A stretch of DNA of 64,000 bases from Micavibrio_B sp048498395 (GTDB lineage: Bacteria > Pseudomonadota > Alphaproteobacteria > Micavibrionales > Micavibrionaceae). Made by a program: the position numbers and the translations under genes. Numbering within the stretch: position 1 is the first letter of the stretch; every line of letters starts with the position of its first letter. The DNA lies in contig JBEHYB010000001.1 in assembly GCA_048498395.1 (NCBI GenBank), positions 1 to 64,000 of the forward strand, in the 5' to 3' direction. The notes beneath the pieces were generated by a model that did no database searches, was not told the origin of the DNA, and saw only the letters and a list, made by a program, of their open reading frames with translations. Below, piece by piece: positions 17,315 to 26,793 of this stretch.

Positions 17315-17989
17315 ATGCGAATTCCCGATCATATTACATGGCCGAAAAAGGCCGGCGAAGCTGTTGCGCTTCAACAGGAAATGCGAAGCCGGGTTTCTCT
17401 TAAAAATGACTTCGGCGATATAAAGACGATCGCCGGTGTCGATTGCAGTTACGATATGAAATCCAATATCAGCCGTGCCGTCATCTGTGTTTTCTCCTAT
17501 CCCGGACTGGAACTTCTTGAATCCTCGATGGCGCATCTCCCTACGGATTTTCCTTATATTCCGGGACTTTTATCGTTTCGCGAAATCCCCGTTATTCTCG
17601 AAGCACTGAAAATCCTGTCATATTCGCCTGACCTACTGATGGTGGATGGCATGGGCATCGCGCATCCAAGACGTATGGGTATTGCGACACATCTCGGCGT
17701 GCTGCTTGATACACCGAGCATCGGTGTCGGCAAATCGCTTCTTTGCGGTAAATATGAAATGCCGGGCACGCTTAAAGGAAATCAAAGCGATCTTATTCAC
17801 AAAGGCGAGAAGATCGGCATCGTCCTGCGCAGCAAGAACAACACAAATCCTTTATTCATTTCACCGGGGCATAGGATAGATTTCGACACATCGGTCAAAT
17901 TCGTCATGGATTGCCTCGTGAAATTCCGCCTGCCGGAACCGACCCATGTGGCCGATAAATTTTCGAAAATCCGGCCTCCAAAAGCGTAA
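17315..17989 (+). CDS. nfi: Endonuclease V
   Basis: Repair nuclease that cuts next to deoxyinosine, and inosine in RNA for some members. Catalytic acidic residues are visible: Asp43 (AGVDCSY), Glu90 (FREIP) and Asp111 in the family signature VDGMGIAHPRRMGIATH. IGVGKSLLCG and a C-terminal SPGHRID are also diagnostic. The 224 residues are typical. It starts on the base after the EEP gene stop, so it closes a tightly coupled run of Rsm22, PLD, EEP and EndoV. Confidence 0.94.
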   Translation: MRIPDHITWPKKAGEAVALQQEMRSRVSLKNDFGDIKTIAGVDCSYDMKSNISRAVICVFSYPGLELLESSMAHLPTDFPYIPGLLSFREIPVILEALKILSYSPDLLMVDGMGIAHPRRMGIATHLGVLLDTPSIGVGKSLLCGKYEMPGTLKGNQSDLIHKGEKIGIVLRSKNNTNPLFISPGHRIDFDTSVKFVMDCLVKFRLPEPTHVADKFSKIRPPKA

Positions 17990-18052
17990 AGGCGGAACCT
18001 AACGCGTGCCTGCGCATTCGTTATATTTGTTCAATTTTTACGGTCTTTTTTG

Positions 18053-20041
18053 ATGTCTTTCATGCATATCCGCCAGCATCCCGTGATGTCCGCAATCAGC
18101 GCCATTCTGACGCTCGCCTGCCTATGCATCATTTCTCTGGTTGTCTTTTCCGAACCGCTCGCCCGTTTCCTGACGCAAAACAGAGGCAGCGAGAGAATCG
18201 GACGCGAGCTTGTCATCAACGGGCCTCTGAAGATTAACTGGCACCTGAAACATACCGATATCCATGCTGAGGACATCCGTCTTGGTAATGCGCCTGGCTA
18301 TGACGAACCGGATATGATGACGATAGAGTCGCTCGATTTTTCCTTCAACCCACTCAAACTCCTGATCGGCAAACTTGATCTTAGTAATGTCAAAATCAAC
18401 AAGCCTTTTCTGATTCTTGAGAAGAAAGACAGCGGCGACAAAAACTGGGATTTTCCCGCCCTGTCCAAAGCCAACGTCGCGAGCCATACCGTGCTCGCCG
18501 ATAACAGGCATAATTTTCCCCTTATCGGAAGACTCAACCTGACGGATGGCCGCGTCATTTATCGGGATCATGTACGGGGCCTCGATCTCGATCTGCAATT
18601 GAATACGGCAAGCGCTAATGGCGGCGAAAAAGGCAGCGATACCATTGCCGGGGGTTTCACGGTCGAGGGAAGCGGCCTGCTGCAGAAAAAACATTTCGAA
18701 GTGTCGGCTTCCGGCGGCTCGCTTGATACGCTACGCGAGACCAGCAAGGATTTTCCGCTGGATCTCAAACTCGTGATGGGATCAACCGAAGCGGTTTTAA
18801 AAGGCACATTCAAGGACCCCGTCAAGATGACGGGCGTGAACGCAACGCTCAATATTAAAGGGCACAATCTAGCGGATCAATTCTACCTGACAGCCATCCC
18901 GCTGCCGCCAACGCCTCCGTACACTCTCTCCGGGCAATTGACTAAGGCCGGAGACGTATGGGGATATAATGATTTTACCGGCAAGATCGGCGCGAGCGAT
19001 ATTTCAGGCAGCCTATCCTATGATACAGGCGGCGATCGTGGATTCTTGAAAGCCAATCTGGTCTCGCACCTGCTTGCCAGCAAGGATCTTGGCGGCTTTA
19101 TCGGCCTGCCGCCTTCCGGTGAAGAAGCGGCACCCGAGCAAAAAGCGGCCGCGGCGAAAAAGAAAGCCAGTCCCAAACTTATTCCCGACGTGCCGATCAA
19201 ACTCGAACGGCTGCGGTCTTCGGATATGGATGTAACGTTGAAAGCTGAGAAGATAGACGCACCGAACCTGCCTTTTCAGGGCATGGACGTTCGCTTTGAT
19301 TTGAAGAACGGTGTTTTGCGCCTCGATCCTCTCAATGTGATACTGGCAGACGGGACGGTTGACGGCACGATTGAAATCGACGGACAGAAAGATATTCCGC
19401 CGATGAAAATGGCGCTTAACCTGCACAGGCTGAGCCTCGGCCAGTTTTTCGCAGGCACGCGATTTGAGAAAACGACCAATGGCTATTTCGGTGGCAAGAT
19501 CAACCTTGCCGGACAGGGACTATCCCTTGCTGACGTGCTCGCGACCAGTAACGGCGAGTTTACGATTATCATGTCGGGCGGACGTATCAGCCTCTTGCTT
19601 GTCGAAGCTTCCGATCTCGATCTGGGGCAGGCATTGCCGCTGGTACTCGGAGACGATAAATCAACCGCCATCAGATGCGGCGTAGCGGATTTCCTGGTGA
19701 AAGACGGACTTTTGAATTCCAAAGTATTTGTGCTTGATACGACAGATTCCCTGCTGGTCGGAAAAGTCGGAATCGATCTTAAGCGTGAGGTTATCAACGC
19801 CAAGCTGGATGCAAAACCGAAGGATAACAGCCTGCTTTCGGCGCAATCACCCATCGTCGTCAGCGGCAAGCTGAAAAAACCGTCTATCGGACTTGATCCG
19901 GGCGAGATCGGCGTACGCGGAGCAGCGGCAGCCGTTCTCGGCACATTGCTGACACCTTTCGCTGCGATCTTACCCTTTATCGAAACCGGCAAAGTGCAGA
20001 ATGCGGATTGCAGAAGTCTGATCAATCAGGCAGGAAAATAA
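18053..20041 (+). CDS. AsmA family protein
   Basis: Large envelope protein anchored by one N-terminal membrane segment (about 10-36), with the rest periplasmic. The AsmA N-terminal domain is clear (ELVINGPLKINW, then LDFSFNPLKLLIGKLDLSNV), and the C-terminal AsmA_2 region includes NLAGQGLSLADVLATSNG and AVLGTLLTPFAAILPF. AsmA-like proteins are bridge-like and implicated in phospholipid transport to the outer membrane. Length from the ATG is 662 residues; a TTG directly before it is also possible. It is convergent with the MFS gene, with four bases between the stops. Confidence 0.88.
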   Translation: MSFMHIRQHPVMSAISAILTLACLCIISLVVFSEPLARFLTQNRGSERIGRELVINGPLKINWHLKHTDIHAEDIRLGNAPGYDEPDMMTIESLDFSFNPLKLLIGKLDLSNVKINKPFLILEKKDSGDKNWDFPALSKANVASHTVLADNRHNFPLIGRLNLTDGRVIYRDHVRGLDLDLQLNTASANGGEKGSDTIAGGFTVEGSGLLQKKHFEVSASGGSLDTLRETSKDFPLDLKLVMGSTEAVLKGTFKDPVKMTGVNATLNIKGHNLADQFYLTAIPLPPTPPYTLSGQLTKAGDVWGYNDFTGKIGASDISGSLSYDTGGDRGFLKANLVSHLLASKDLGGFIGLPPSGEEAAPEQKAAAAKKKASPKLIPDVPIKLERLRSSDMDVTLKAEKIDAPNLPFQGMDVRFDLKNGVLRLDPLNVILADGTVDGTIEIDGQKDIPPMKMALNLHRLSLGQFFAGTRFEKTTNGYFGGKINLAGQGLSLADVLATSNGEFTIIMSGGRISLLLVEASDLDLGQALPLVLGDDKSTAIRCGVADFLVKDGLLNSKVFVLDTTDSLLVGKVGIDLKREVINAKLDAKPKDNSLLSAQSPIVVSGKLKKPSIGLDPGEIGVRGAAAAVLGTLLTPFAAILPFIETGKVQNADCRSLINQAGK

Positions 20042-20045
20042 TCGG

Positions 20046-21290
20046 TTACGCTGCTTCTTCCGCCCTGACCTGCGTGCGACGGAATTTCGGCGACAGAGAG
20101 GCCGTGACCCCGACAACAAGCAATGTGCCAATCCCGCCCATAATAATCGACGGAACAAGACCGAAGAGCTTGGCGGCAAGGCCTGATTCAAACGCGCCGA
20201 TCTCATTGGATGAAATAATGAACATGCTGTTGACCGACGAAACGCGACCGCGCATGACATCCGGTGTCAGGAGCTGCATCAATGTTCCGCGGATTACCAT
20301 GCTCACACTGTCGAAAGCCCCGCTCATGGCCAAAAACAGGACGGAAAGCAGGAAGATTTTACTCAACCCGAAACCGATCATGCAAAGACCGAAACCCGTC
20401 ACCGCGTATAGCAAACGGCGGGCAGAGATTATTTTCATCGGGCGCGTCGCCAGTACAAGCGCCATCGATACCGAGCCGATCGCAGGAGCCGCCCGCAAAA
20501 GCCCCAGCCCTTCCGAGCCGACATGCAGGACCTGATCGGCAAAAGCAGGCAGCATGGCCACGGCACCGCCGAATAAAACGGCAAACATATCGAGCGCCAT
20601 CACGGATAAAAGCACTGGATTCTTAAGAATAAACGCCCAGCCTTCTTTGATGCTTTCGATCGCCGAAAGCCGATTGAGTTTTTCCCTGATGATATGGTCG
20701 ACGCGAATCCCGGAAAGAATCACAAAACAGGCAACCATACAGAACGCCGGCAAAATCCAGGCGACGCTTGCGCCAAATCCGGCAAAAATAAGCCCCGCCA
20801 GCGCAGGCCCGCCAATCGCTGCACTTTGAAAGCTACTGCTCATCCACGCGGAAGCCGCCGGCATATCCGATTTCTTGACGATCTGTGACAATAGCGTGAA
20901 TGAAGCCGGCATATAAAAACTGCGCGCTAATCCTGAGACAAAAACACCCACGAACATGAATGGCAGAAGACTGTGCGCACCTATCGCAACGTAGCCGCCC
21001 GCGAAACATAGCAGCAGCGCCGTGTTAATCATCTGGACGAACTGGCAGTATTGATAAATCTTTTTCGGCTGTGATATATCGACGACATGACCGGCGAATA
21101 ACGCGCACGCAATTGCAGGCACCGCTTCGGTCAGCCCGACAAGACCAAGCAGGAAAGGATCGTGGGTCATTGAGTAGACCTGCCAGCCGACGATAACAGC
21201 CTGCGCCTGCAACGCCAGCGCGCCGAACATGCGGGTCAGCAAAAGAAATCGGAAATCGCGATTCTGGAGAATTTTGAACGAAAGAGACAT
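20046..21290 (-). CDS. MFS transporter, EntS-like
   Basis: Major facilitator exporter of 414 residues with about 12 membrane helices. The start NRDFRFLLLTRMFGALALQAQAVIVGW and the loop GHVVDISQPKKIY match the MFS_3/EntS subgroup, whose members export siderophores or drugs. No siderophore synthesis genes are nearby, so the substrate is open. It is monocistronic as far as can be seen. Confidence 0.88.
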   Translation of the reverse strand: MSLSFKILQNRDFRFLLLTRMFGALALQAQAVIVGWQVYSMTHDPFLLGLVGLTEAVPAIACALFAGHVVDISQPKKIYQYCQFVQMINTALLLCFAGGYVAIGAHSLLPFMFVGVFVSGLARSFYMPASFTLLSQIVKKSDMPAASAWMSSSFQSAAIGGPALAGLIFAGFGASVAWILPAFCMVACFVILSGIRVDHIIREKLNRLSAIESIKEGWAFILKNPVLLSVMALDMFAVLFGGAVAMLPAFADQVLHVGSEGLGLLRAAPAIGSVSMALVLATRPMKIISARRLLYAVTGFGLCMIGFGLSKIFLLSVLFLAMSGAFDSVSMVIRGTLMQLLTPDVMRGRVSSVNSMFIISSNEIGAFESGLAAKLFGLVPSIIMGGIGTLLVVGVTASLSPKFRRTQVRAEEAA

Positions 21291-21381
21291 ATTATAGGCC
21301 GATCTGAAGGCAAAAGAGCTGTATATAGTTTTAATTATCCTGAAAACATACTCTTTGCCAAGGCGACTTTTGTCGCAGCTG

Positions 21382-21822
21382 CTATTCGCCCGGCACCTTC
21401 ACAACAGCCAGCAGCAATCCGAGTTTACGGATTGAGTCGGCAAAAGCTTCATATTCGACCGGCTTCGTCACATAGACATTACAGCCCAGCGCATAACAGC
21501 GTTCCACTTCGCGCGGATTATCCGTCGTCGTCAGGATAATGACCGGGATCAGCTTGGTCTGTTCGTCTTTCTTGATTTCTTCGAGGATCTGGAAGCCGTC
21601 AAGTTCCGGGAGATTGAGATCGAGAAGGATCAGCAAGGGGACCGGCGGACGATTTCTCTTATGTTCGCCTTTTCCCATCAGATATTCAGCCGCCTTACGC
21701 CCGTTATCAATATGAACGATTTCGTTCATAATGCCCGCACGGCGCAGATTCTTCTCGATCAGCTTGGCATGACCTTCATCGTCTTCAATCATTACGATCG
21801 TAACATGTTGTGGCTGGGTCAT
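21382..21822 (-). CDS. Single-domain response regulator (Rcp1-like)
   Basis: A CheY-like receiver of 146 residues with no output domain. The acidic pocket is Glu13-Asp14-Asp15, the phosphoacceptor is Asp68 in LLDLNLPELDG, the switch threonines are in ILTTTDN, and the conserved Lys is in VTKPVE. The extended loop (GKGEHKRNRPP) before the phosphoacceptor strand is typical of Rcp1-type regulators paired with phytochrome-like kinases. Its start overlaps the kinase stop by ATGA, so the two form a cognate pair. Confidence 0.93.
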   Translation of the reverse strand: MTQPQHVTIVMIEDDEGHAKLIEKNLRRAGIMNEIVHIDNGRKAAEYLMGKGEHKRNRPPVPLLILLDLNLPELDGFQILEEIKKDEQTKLIPVIILTTTDNPREVERCYALGCNVYVTKPVEYEAFADSIRKLGLLLAVVKVPGE

Positions 21823-23237
21823 TCATTTTCTCCCTTTTTTAAAGAATTGGAAATTGTGAAATAAAACGTGGTTCCCTGCCCGGGCGTGGACTCGCACCAT
21901 ATCTGGCCGCCCAGTCGGCGCAGCGTCGCGCGCACATAAGCCATGCCCATACCCTCGCCCGGAATATTCTCGATATTGCCGGCACGGCGGTAAATCTCGA
22001 AGACTTTCTGCTGGTCACCCATATGAATGCCGCGGCCATTATCTTTGACCCAGTATTTCGTCGCACGGTGCATGCGCAGCCCGCCGATCTCGATAAAACC
22101 ACGGCGCTCAGGGTCCATATATTTAATCGCGTTATCGATGATATTGGAAAATACCTGTTCCAATGAGAGTTGATCGGCGATGATGCTAGGCAAAGGCAGG
22201 ACGCTGACTCCGACATTCTTAGCGGCGATGGTATGATGCAGCGTATCGAGGATGTGTCTGACAATCCTTTCCGGCTCAATTCTTTTGAATTCCATGTCGC
22301 GGCGACCGATACGCGATAATTCCAGTATGGCGTTTGTCAGCTTATCCATCTTCTCGACGGAAGAATGAATATAGCGAAGCGCATCGGGAATCTCATCATC
22401 GAGTATCAGATCGAGTTTTTTACCGTCATCTTCGGAAAATGCTGTCTTGTTATCTTTAATTATAGGCCGTAATGCTTCGATACTGTATTTCATTTCCGTC
22501 GCGAAGCCCTTGAGATTGACAAGAGGCGAGCGAAGATCGTGCGAGGCGATATAGGTAAACCCCTCCATCTCCTTATTTATGCGGCGCAAATCATCCTCGG
22601 CGTATTTACGCCGGTAGGTCAAAAACCCGACGAGCCCGTTGGCAAGAAAGAGCCCGATCGCAGAAAATTCCGCGGTCGCGAAAAGTGTAGCGACATAGCT
22701 CTTACGTTGGTGCTGTTCTTCCATCTGTCGTTCTTCAAGCAGACGACCTTCACTGGCAATGATTTTTGTATGAAGCGCGCGCACACGATCCATCGCATTC
22801 TTGCTTTCGGTGAAGTCGACACTGTCGATTGAATGTGTTTCCCGCCATGTTGCGAGATGTTTTTCGAGCACGGCTCTAAAATCAATAATTGCCTGCTTAT
22901 ATTGAGCGACATCCCCCTGACGTTCAGCATTATCATTCGTCAGTTCAATCAGCTTGTCCATCGCCTCATTGAGATCTTCATTGGACCTCTCAAAAGGATC
23001 CAGGAAGCTCTCAACACCTGTCAGCAAATAGCCGCGCTGCGATGTCTGCATATCCTGAATATCAGTATAGACTCTATAGGCCTGGTTCATCACTTCATAG
23101 GTATGTGAAACCCATTGTTTTGTATCTGAAATCTGCTGATTTTTTTCGTAGAAGACATAGGCGATAATGTTCATGCCGAAACAGAACAACGCAAAAATAA
23201 TCAGAAACCAGCGACGGAAATAACCCAGCTCTTTCAT
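21819..23237 (-). CDS. CHASE3 sensor histidine kinase
   Basis: From the ATG at 23237 the protein has 472 residues. It has an N-terminal membrane helix, a periplasmic CHASE3 domain (about 30-180, including MQTSQRGYLLTG), a second helix, then HisKA with the H-box SHDLRSPLV. The ATPase domain has the N-box NIIDNAIKY, the G1 box DNGRGI and the G2 box GEGMGMAYVRA. No PAS, GAF or HAMP domain is present. Upstream AT-rich sequence can be read as 31 further codons but lacks a good start. The kinase class is that which usually phosphorylates Rcp1-like regulators. The CHASE3 ligand is unknown. Confidence 0.92.
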   Translation of the reverse strand: MKELGYFRRWFLIIFALFCFGMNIIAYVFYEKNQQISDTKQWVSHTYEVMNQAYRVYTDIQDMQTSQRGYLLTGVESFLDPFERSNEDLNEAMDKLIELTNDNAERQGDVAQYKQAIIDFRAVLEKHLATWRETHSIDSVDFTESKNAMDRVRALHTKIIASEGRLLEERQMEEQHQRKSYVATLFATAEFSAIGLFLANGLVGFLTYRRKYAEDDLRRINKEMEGFTYIASHDLRSPLVNLKGFATEMKYSIEALRPIIKDNKTAFSEDDGKKLDLILDDEIPDALRYIHSSVEKMDKLTNAILELSRIGRRDMEFKRIEPERIVRHILDTLHHTIAAKNVGVSVLPLPSIIADQLSLEQVFSNIIDNAIKYMDPERRGFIEIGGLRMHRATKYWVKDNGRGIHMGDQQKVFEIYRRAGNIENIPGEGMGMAYVRATLRRLGGQIWCESTPGQGTTFYFTISNSLKKGENE

Positions 23238-23382
23238 AAAATTATTTTCTCTATTTATTTTCCCGTGTAAATTTTTTTTACGTATAAATCCCGGCGTATG
23301 TAAATGCGAAAACAGCAGAAAAGATATCAATCCTTTCTGCCGTTTAAATTTCCGCCCTGCGTGAAATAATTTCCTCAGTTAT

Positions 23383-23619
23383 TTATTTCGGCGTTACGCC
23401 GCCGCTATCTGAAACACAACGCACGACACGTACATGTTCAACTGTATTATTCATTTCTCTCTGGAGATGGACTGGCTGGCATTCGCCGTCGACCGTATCA
23501 TGTGCGGCTGTATAAACGCGCGGGGCCTGCGATGCTGGGACAAAGCCGCTTCCGGCACATGCTGTAAGGGAAATAGCGGCGAGGGCTGAGACGGCTGCCA
23601 TCCGAATATATGTTTTCAT
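23383..23619 (-). CDS. Small predicted lipoprotein
   Basis: A 78-residue protein with a short lipoprotein signal peptide ending LTAC, so mature Cys is at about residue 21. The ATG at 23619 has a strong AAGGAG seven bases upstream. The mature part is short and holds two further cysteines (GECQP and RCVSD) that could form a disulfide. I recognise no domain. It lies upstream of the histidine kinase on the same strand but is separated by about 145 bases. Confidence 0.75.
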   Translation of the reverse strand: MKTYIRMAAVSALAAISLTACAGSGFVPASQAPRVYTAAHDTVDGECQPVHLQREMNNTVEHVRVVRCVSDSGGVTPK

Positions 23620-23795
23620 AAAATTCTCCTTGTGAATAGCCAGGTAAATTACTTTCTCAAATACTGTTCTCAACGCAAACAGCCGGACAGGAAATTTGTT
23701 CCCCTGACGTGAAAATATTTAAAGCATGGCAACTATTTCGAACGCAGCTCATTGGTGACGAATGCATTTTTATTAATAATTAAAAGGAAATTACC

Positions 23796-23951
23796 ATGCT
23801 TTCGACCGTATTGCTGATCATACTCATCCTGTTACTCGTCGGTGCCCTGCCATCATGGCCACACAGTCGTAACTGGGGCTATTATCCAAGCGGCGGTATC
23901 GGGCTGGTCGCTCTCATTCTCCTGATCCTGATTTTGACAGGACGCATATAG
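23796..23951 (+). CDS. DUF3309-like small membrane protein
   Basis: A 51-residue peptide starting MLSTVLLIILILLLVGALP, then WPHSRNWGYYPSGG, and ending in a second hydrophobic helix. This two-helix layout with the tryptophan/glycine linker is that of DUF3309 proteins found in many proteobacteria, function unknown. AAAGGAAA lies six bases before the ATG. The region before it is AT-rich and promoter-like. Confidence 0.8.
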   Translation: MLSTVLLIILILLLVGALPSWPHSRNWGYYPSGGIGLVALILLILILTGRI

Positions 23952-23961
23952 AAATTGAAAA

Positions 23962-23993
23962 TAAAAAAAGAGCCGGGAGATTTTCCCGGCTCT
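23962..23993 (-). terminator. Terminator of the chemoreceptor gene at 24018
   Basis: Arms GAGCCGGGA and TCCCGGCTC (23970-23993) form a GC-rich hairpin. In the leftward direction a run of seven T follows. It lies 25 bases past the stop of the chemoreceptor and just beyond the DUF3309 gene on the other strand, which it may also serve weakly. Confidence 0.85.
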
Positions 23994-24017
23994 CGTCAAT
24001 TGGAGTTGACCTATAAA

Positions 24018-25709
24018 TTACGCCGCCGCAACGGAGGTCACGAATTCGTCGAATTCCTGTTTAAGGATCGTCGACTGGCGTGAGAGTTCATTAGCTGCGG
24101 AGAGAACCTGCGTTGACGCGGAGCCCGTATCGTTAGCCGCATCGCTGACAGCGCCGATATTCTGGGTAACTTCAGATGTCCCGCTATATGCTTCGGACAC
24201 GTTGCGAGAAATTTCTTGCGTAGCGGCAGTCTGTTCCTGAATAGCCGCAGAAATCGAACCGGAGATCTGGTCGATTTCTTCGATAACCCGGCAGATCTGG
24301 TTGATCGAATCCGCAGAAGAATGCGAGATCGACTGAATCTCGGCAATTTTCGACGAAATCTCTTCAGTCGCTTTCGTGGATTCATTCGCAAGGTTCTTAA
24401 CTTCAGCCGCAACAACAGCGAAGCCTTTACCAGCCTCACCGGCACGTGCCGCTTCGATGGTCGCATTCAGCGCCAGAAGATTTGTCTGCTCGGCGATATT
24501 CGAAATGATCTTCGTGACTTCACCGATTTTCTGCGCGGCATCGACAAGCATTTTGACGCTCTCGCCAGCTTCACGCGCATCAACGACAGCCTTACCGGCG
24601 ACCTGTGACGAACGTGTGACCTGGGAGGCGATCTCATTAATGGACGATGACAACTCTTCGGAAGCCGAGCTGACCGTCTGGACGTTGGCTGCTGCCTGCT
24701 GCGAAGCGGCGGCAACCGCGTTAGATTGTTTGGAAGTTTCTTCAGCGGAAGCCGCGAGCGACTGGGCGGAAGCCTGGAGTTCCGTTGAGGAGCTTGCGAC
24801 AAATTTGACGATTTCCGTCATCGCACCTTCGAATTTCTTCGTGGCTTTGTCCACCTTGCCTTGACGGATTTCCTTGGCTTTCTGTTCCTGCGCCTGCTCG
24901 GCCTCGAGTTCCTTGGCGCGGACCATATTGTCTTTAAAGACCTGAACCGACCTCGCCATATCGCCGATCTCGTCTTTGAGTTCACGCGATGGCACGTCTT
25001 TGTCCAGTTTTCCACTCGACAGATATTGCATATATTCGGTAATGCTTCTGACAGGCGTTGCAACCGCTTTCACCAGCGTGAAAACGGTAAAGGCAACAAA
25101 GGCCGCTAAAAGACCAAGAACAGTGAAGGCGATAACCTTGTTTCTGGCAAACATAACGTCCGCGAGATCACTTGCCGCTTTCGACCCTTTATCGTTGAAA
25201 TTACCCTGAACATCCAACGCATCGTCCGTTTTGGTATATTGCGCCTGTGACTCTCCGTTCAACATCTCGACGGCTTGCTGTTTCTGCCCGGATTCGTATG
25301 TCGCATCTACTTTTTTGGAAATATCGTAGTATTTCTTCCATTCAGTGCGCGCATTTTCAAAATGTTTTCTGTCTTCATCGCTGACGATCATCGTCTCGTA
25401 TTTTTTGAAATCAGCCTCGATTTCCTTACCGATATCTTCACGTAACTGGTCGTATTTATCTTTTTCAGCCGGATCTTCGGATGTCATCTGGGAATATTCT
25501 GCGACACGGAACTGAGCAAGAGCGGTCGCGGTCGATGAGCTCACTTTAAGGCTCGGGAGCCAGTTGTCCGAAATCACATTGGATTGTTCGTTAATATCAC
25601 TCATGCCTTTAATAAGATAAACATTCGCGCCTACAACTATTGCGAGCAGGGCAAGCATAGGCAGCAAAATTTTATATTTGATTTTGAGGTTTTTCACCGG
25701 ATTCTCCAT
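24018..25709 (-). CDS. Methyl-accepting chemotaxis protein
   Basis: A 563-residue transmembrane chemoreceptor. It has a first membrane helix (about 13-31), a periplasmic four-helix-bundle sensor (about 32-185), a second helix, a HAMP domain (about 210-262), then the signalling domain whose hairpin tip reads EQTNLLALNATIEAARAGEAGKGFAVVA. There is no C-terminal pentapeptide for CheR/CheB tethering. The ligand is unknown. No che or flagellar genes are near. A strong terminator follows. A second receptor, with a different sensor domain, is at 57245-58927. Confidence 0.95.
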   Translation of the reverse strand: MENPVKNLKIKYKILLPMLALLAIVVGANVYLIKGMSDINEQSNVISDNWLPSLKVSSSTATALAQFRVAEYSQMTSEDPAEKDKYDQLREDIGKEIEADFKKYETMIVSDEDRKHFENARTEWKKYYDISKKVDATYESGQKQQAVEMLNGESQAQYTKTDDALDVQGNFNDKGSKAASDLADVMFARNKVIAFTVLGLLAAFVAFTVFTLVKAVATPVRSITEYMQYLSSGKLDKDVPSRELKDEIGDMARSVQVFKDNMVRAKELEAEQAQEQKAKEIRQGKVDKATKKFEGAMTEIVKFVASSSTELQASAQSLAASAEETSKQSNAVAAASQQAAANVQTVSSASEELSSSINEIASQVTRSSQVAGKAVVDAREAGESVKMLVDAAQKIGEVTKIISNIAEQTNLLALNATIEAARAGEAGKGFAVVAAEVKNLANESTKATEEISSKIAEIQSISHSSADSINQICRVIEEIDQISGSISAAIQEQTAATQEISRNVSEAYSGTSEVTQNIGAVSDAANDTGSASTQVLSAANELSRQSTILKQEFDEFVTSVAAA

Positions 25710-25952
25710 ACGTGAATGTTAATGTTAGAAATTTACGCAGGAAGTAGTTAAGGAATGCTTTACATTAGCATACAGAAATCTACGCGTACGAAATATTATT
25801 ACCGTCAAAAACTCAATATGAAAATCAGTCGCGTGGGGTATTTTTATTATAGCACCGCTCAAACTCAATGGCTGCAATAAAAATCCAGGCTTCGCCATAA
25901 ATCTGTCTGGCGCGGCAATATTCCGTCGGCATTTCAGCCATTAACTTAGAAC

Positions 25953-26744
25953 ATGACTTTTACCGTAACTTTTGGCAATGTCCGCCGCATGCGCCTGAAC
26001 GTCTTTCTGCAAAAAGCCGGAGTTGGAAGCCGCCGCGAAGCCGAGCGGATGGTTGCCGACGGTCGTGTCACTATTAATGGCATCACAGCGGAAGCCACGA
26101 CACCTGTCGAAGAAGGTGATGAAGTAACCGTCGATGGCGCGCCGGTCACACCGGATACGCGTCCCCTGCCGCGCCTGTTCATGCTGAACAAACCGCTAGA
26201 CGTTCTGGTCACTACATACGATTCACAAGGCCGCGCCATCGTCTATGACCTGCCTTGTTTCGATCCCAAAAATTACCGCACGCCCCTGCCGCGCCTGATG
26301 AATGTCGGCCGCCTTGATGTCAACAGTGAAGGCCTGCTGTTATTCTCATCCGACGGGCCTCTGGCGCAAGCGATGATGTCGCCGCAGACAGCATTGGAGC
26401 GCGTCTATCGTATTCGCGTTCATGGTCGCCTGACGGCGCAGCAAATAGAACGTCTTGGCAAAGGTGTTACCGCGAACGGCGTGACCTATCGCGGCGCGGA
26501 GATCACCGAAGAAGCGGAGCCAACAGGAAAGAACACCTGGTACCAGATTGTCCTGACCGAAGGCAAAAACCGTGAAGTGCGCAAACTGATGGAACATTTC
26601 GGCTGCGTCGTGAACCGACTTATACGCCTGAGCTACGGTCCCTTTGAACTGGGAGACCTGGAGCGCGGCAAATTACGCGAGATCGCCCCGCATGAAGTCA
26701 AAAACCTTATCAAGGACCTGCGCGAGCGCGGCGCAAAGCTCTGA
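25953..26744 (+). CDS. rluB: 23S rRNA pseudouridine synthase, RluB-like
   Basis: RsuA/RluB/E/F family enzyme. The S4 domain is at about 13-60 (RLNVFLQKAGVGSRREAE), and the catalytic domain carries GRLDVNSEG with catalytic Asp122. The fingerprint GKNREVRKLMEHFG is typical of the RluB group, which modifies U2605 of 23S rRNA in E. coli. The start may be the ATG at 25953 or that at 25989, which begins directly at the S4 domain. It differs clearly from the RsuA-like gene at 6956. Confidence 0.88.
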   Translation: MTFTVTFGNVRRMRLNVFLQKAGVGSRREAERMVADGRVTINGITAEATTPVEEGDEVTVDGAPVTPDTRPLPRLFMLNKPLDVLVTTYDSQGRAIVYDLPCFDPKNYRTPLPRLMNVGRLDVNSEGLLLFSSDGPLAQAMMSPQTALERVYRIRVHGRLTAQQIERLGKGVTANGVTYRGAEITEEAEPTGKNTWYQIVLTEGKNREVRKLMEHFGCVVNRLIRLSYGPFELGDLERGKLREIAPHEVKNLIKDLRERGAKL

Positions 26745-26793
26745 TTTCAAGCCACCTTGCCATACCTGTATATATGGAATAAAAGAAGGGCTG

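Noticed and set aside
14528..17989. A nuclease-based defence island
   Set aside because: The PLD protein has ClsB-type motifs, the EEP pairing recalls YbhP, and endonuclease V and Rsm22 are ordinary core genes. No recombinase, toxin or sensor domain is present.
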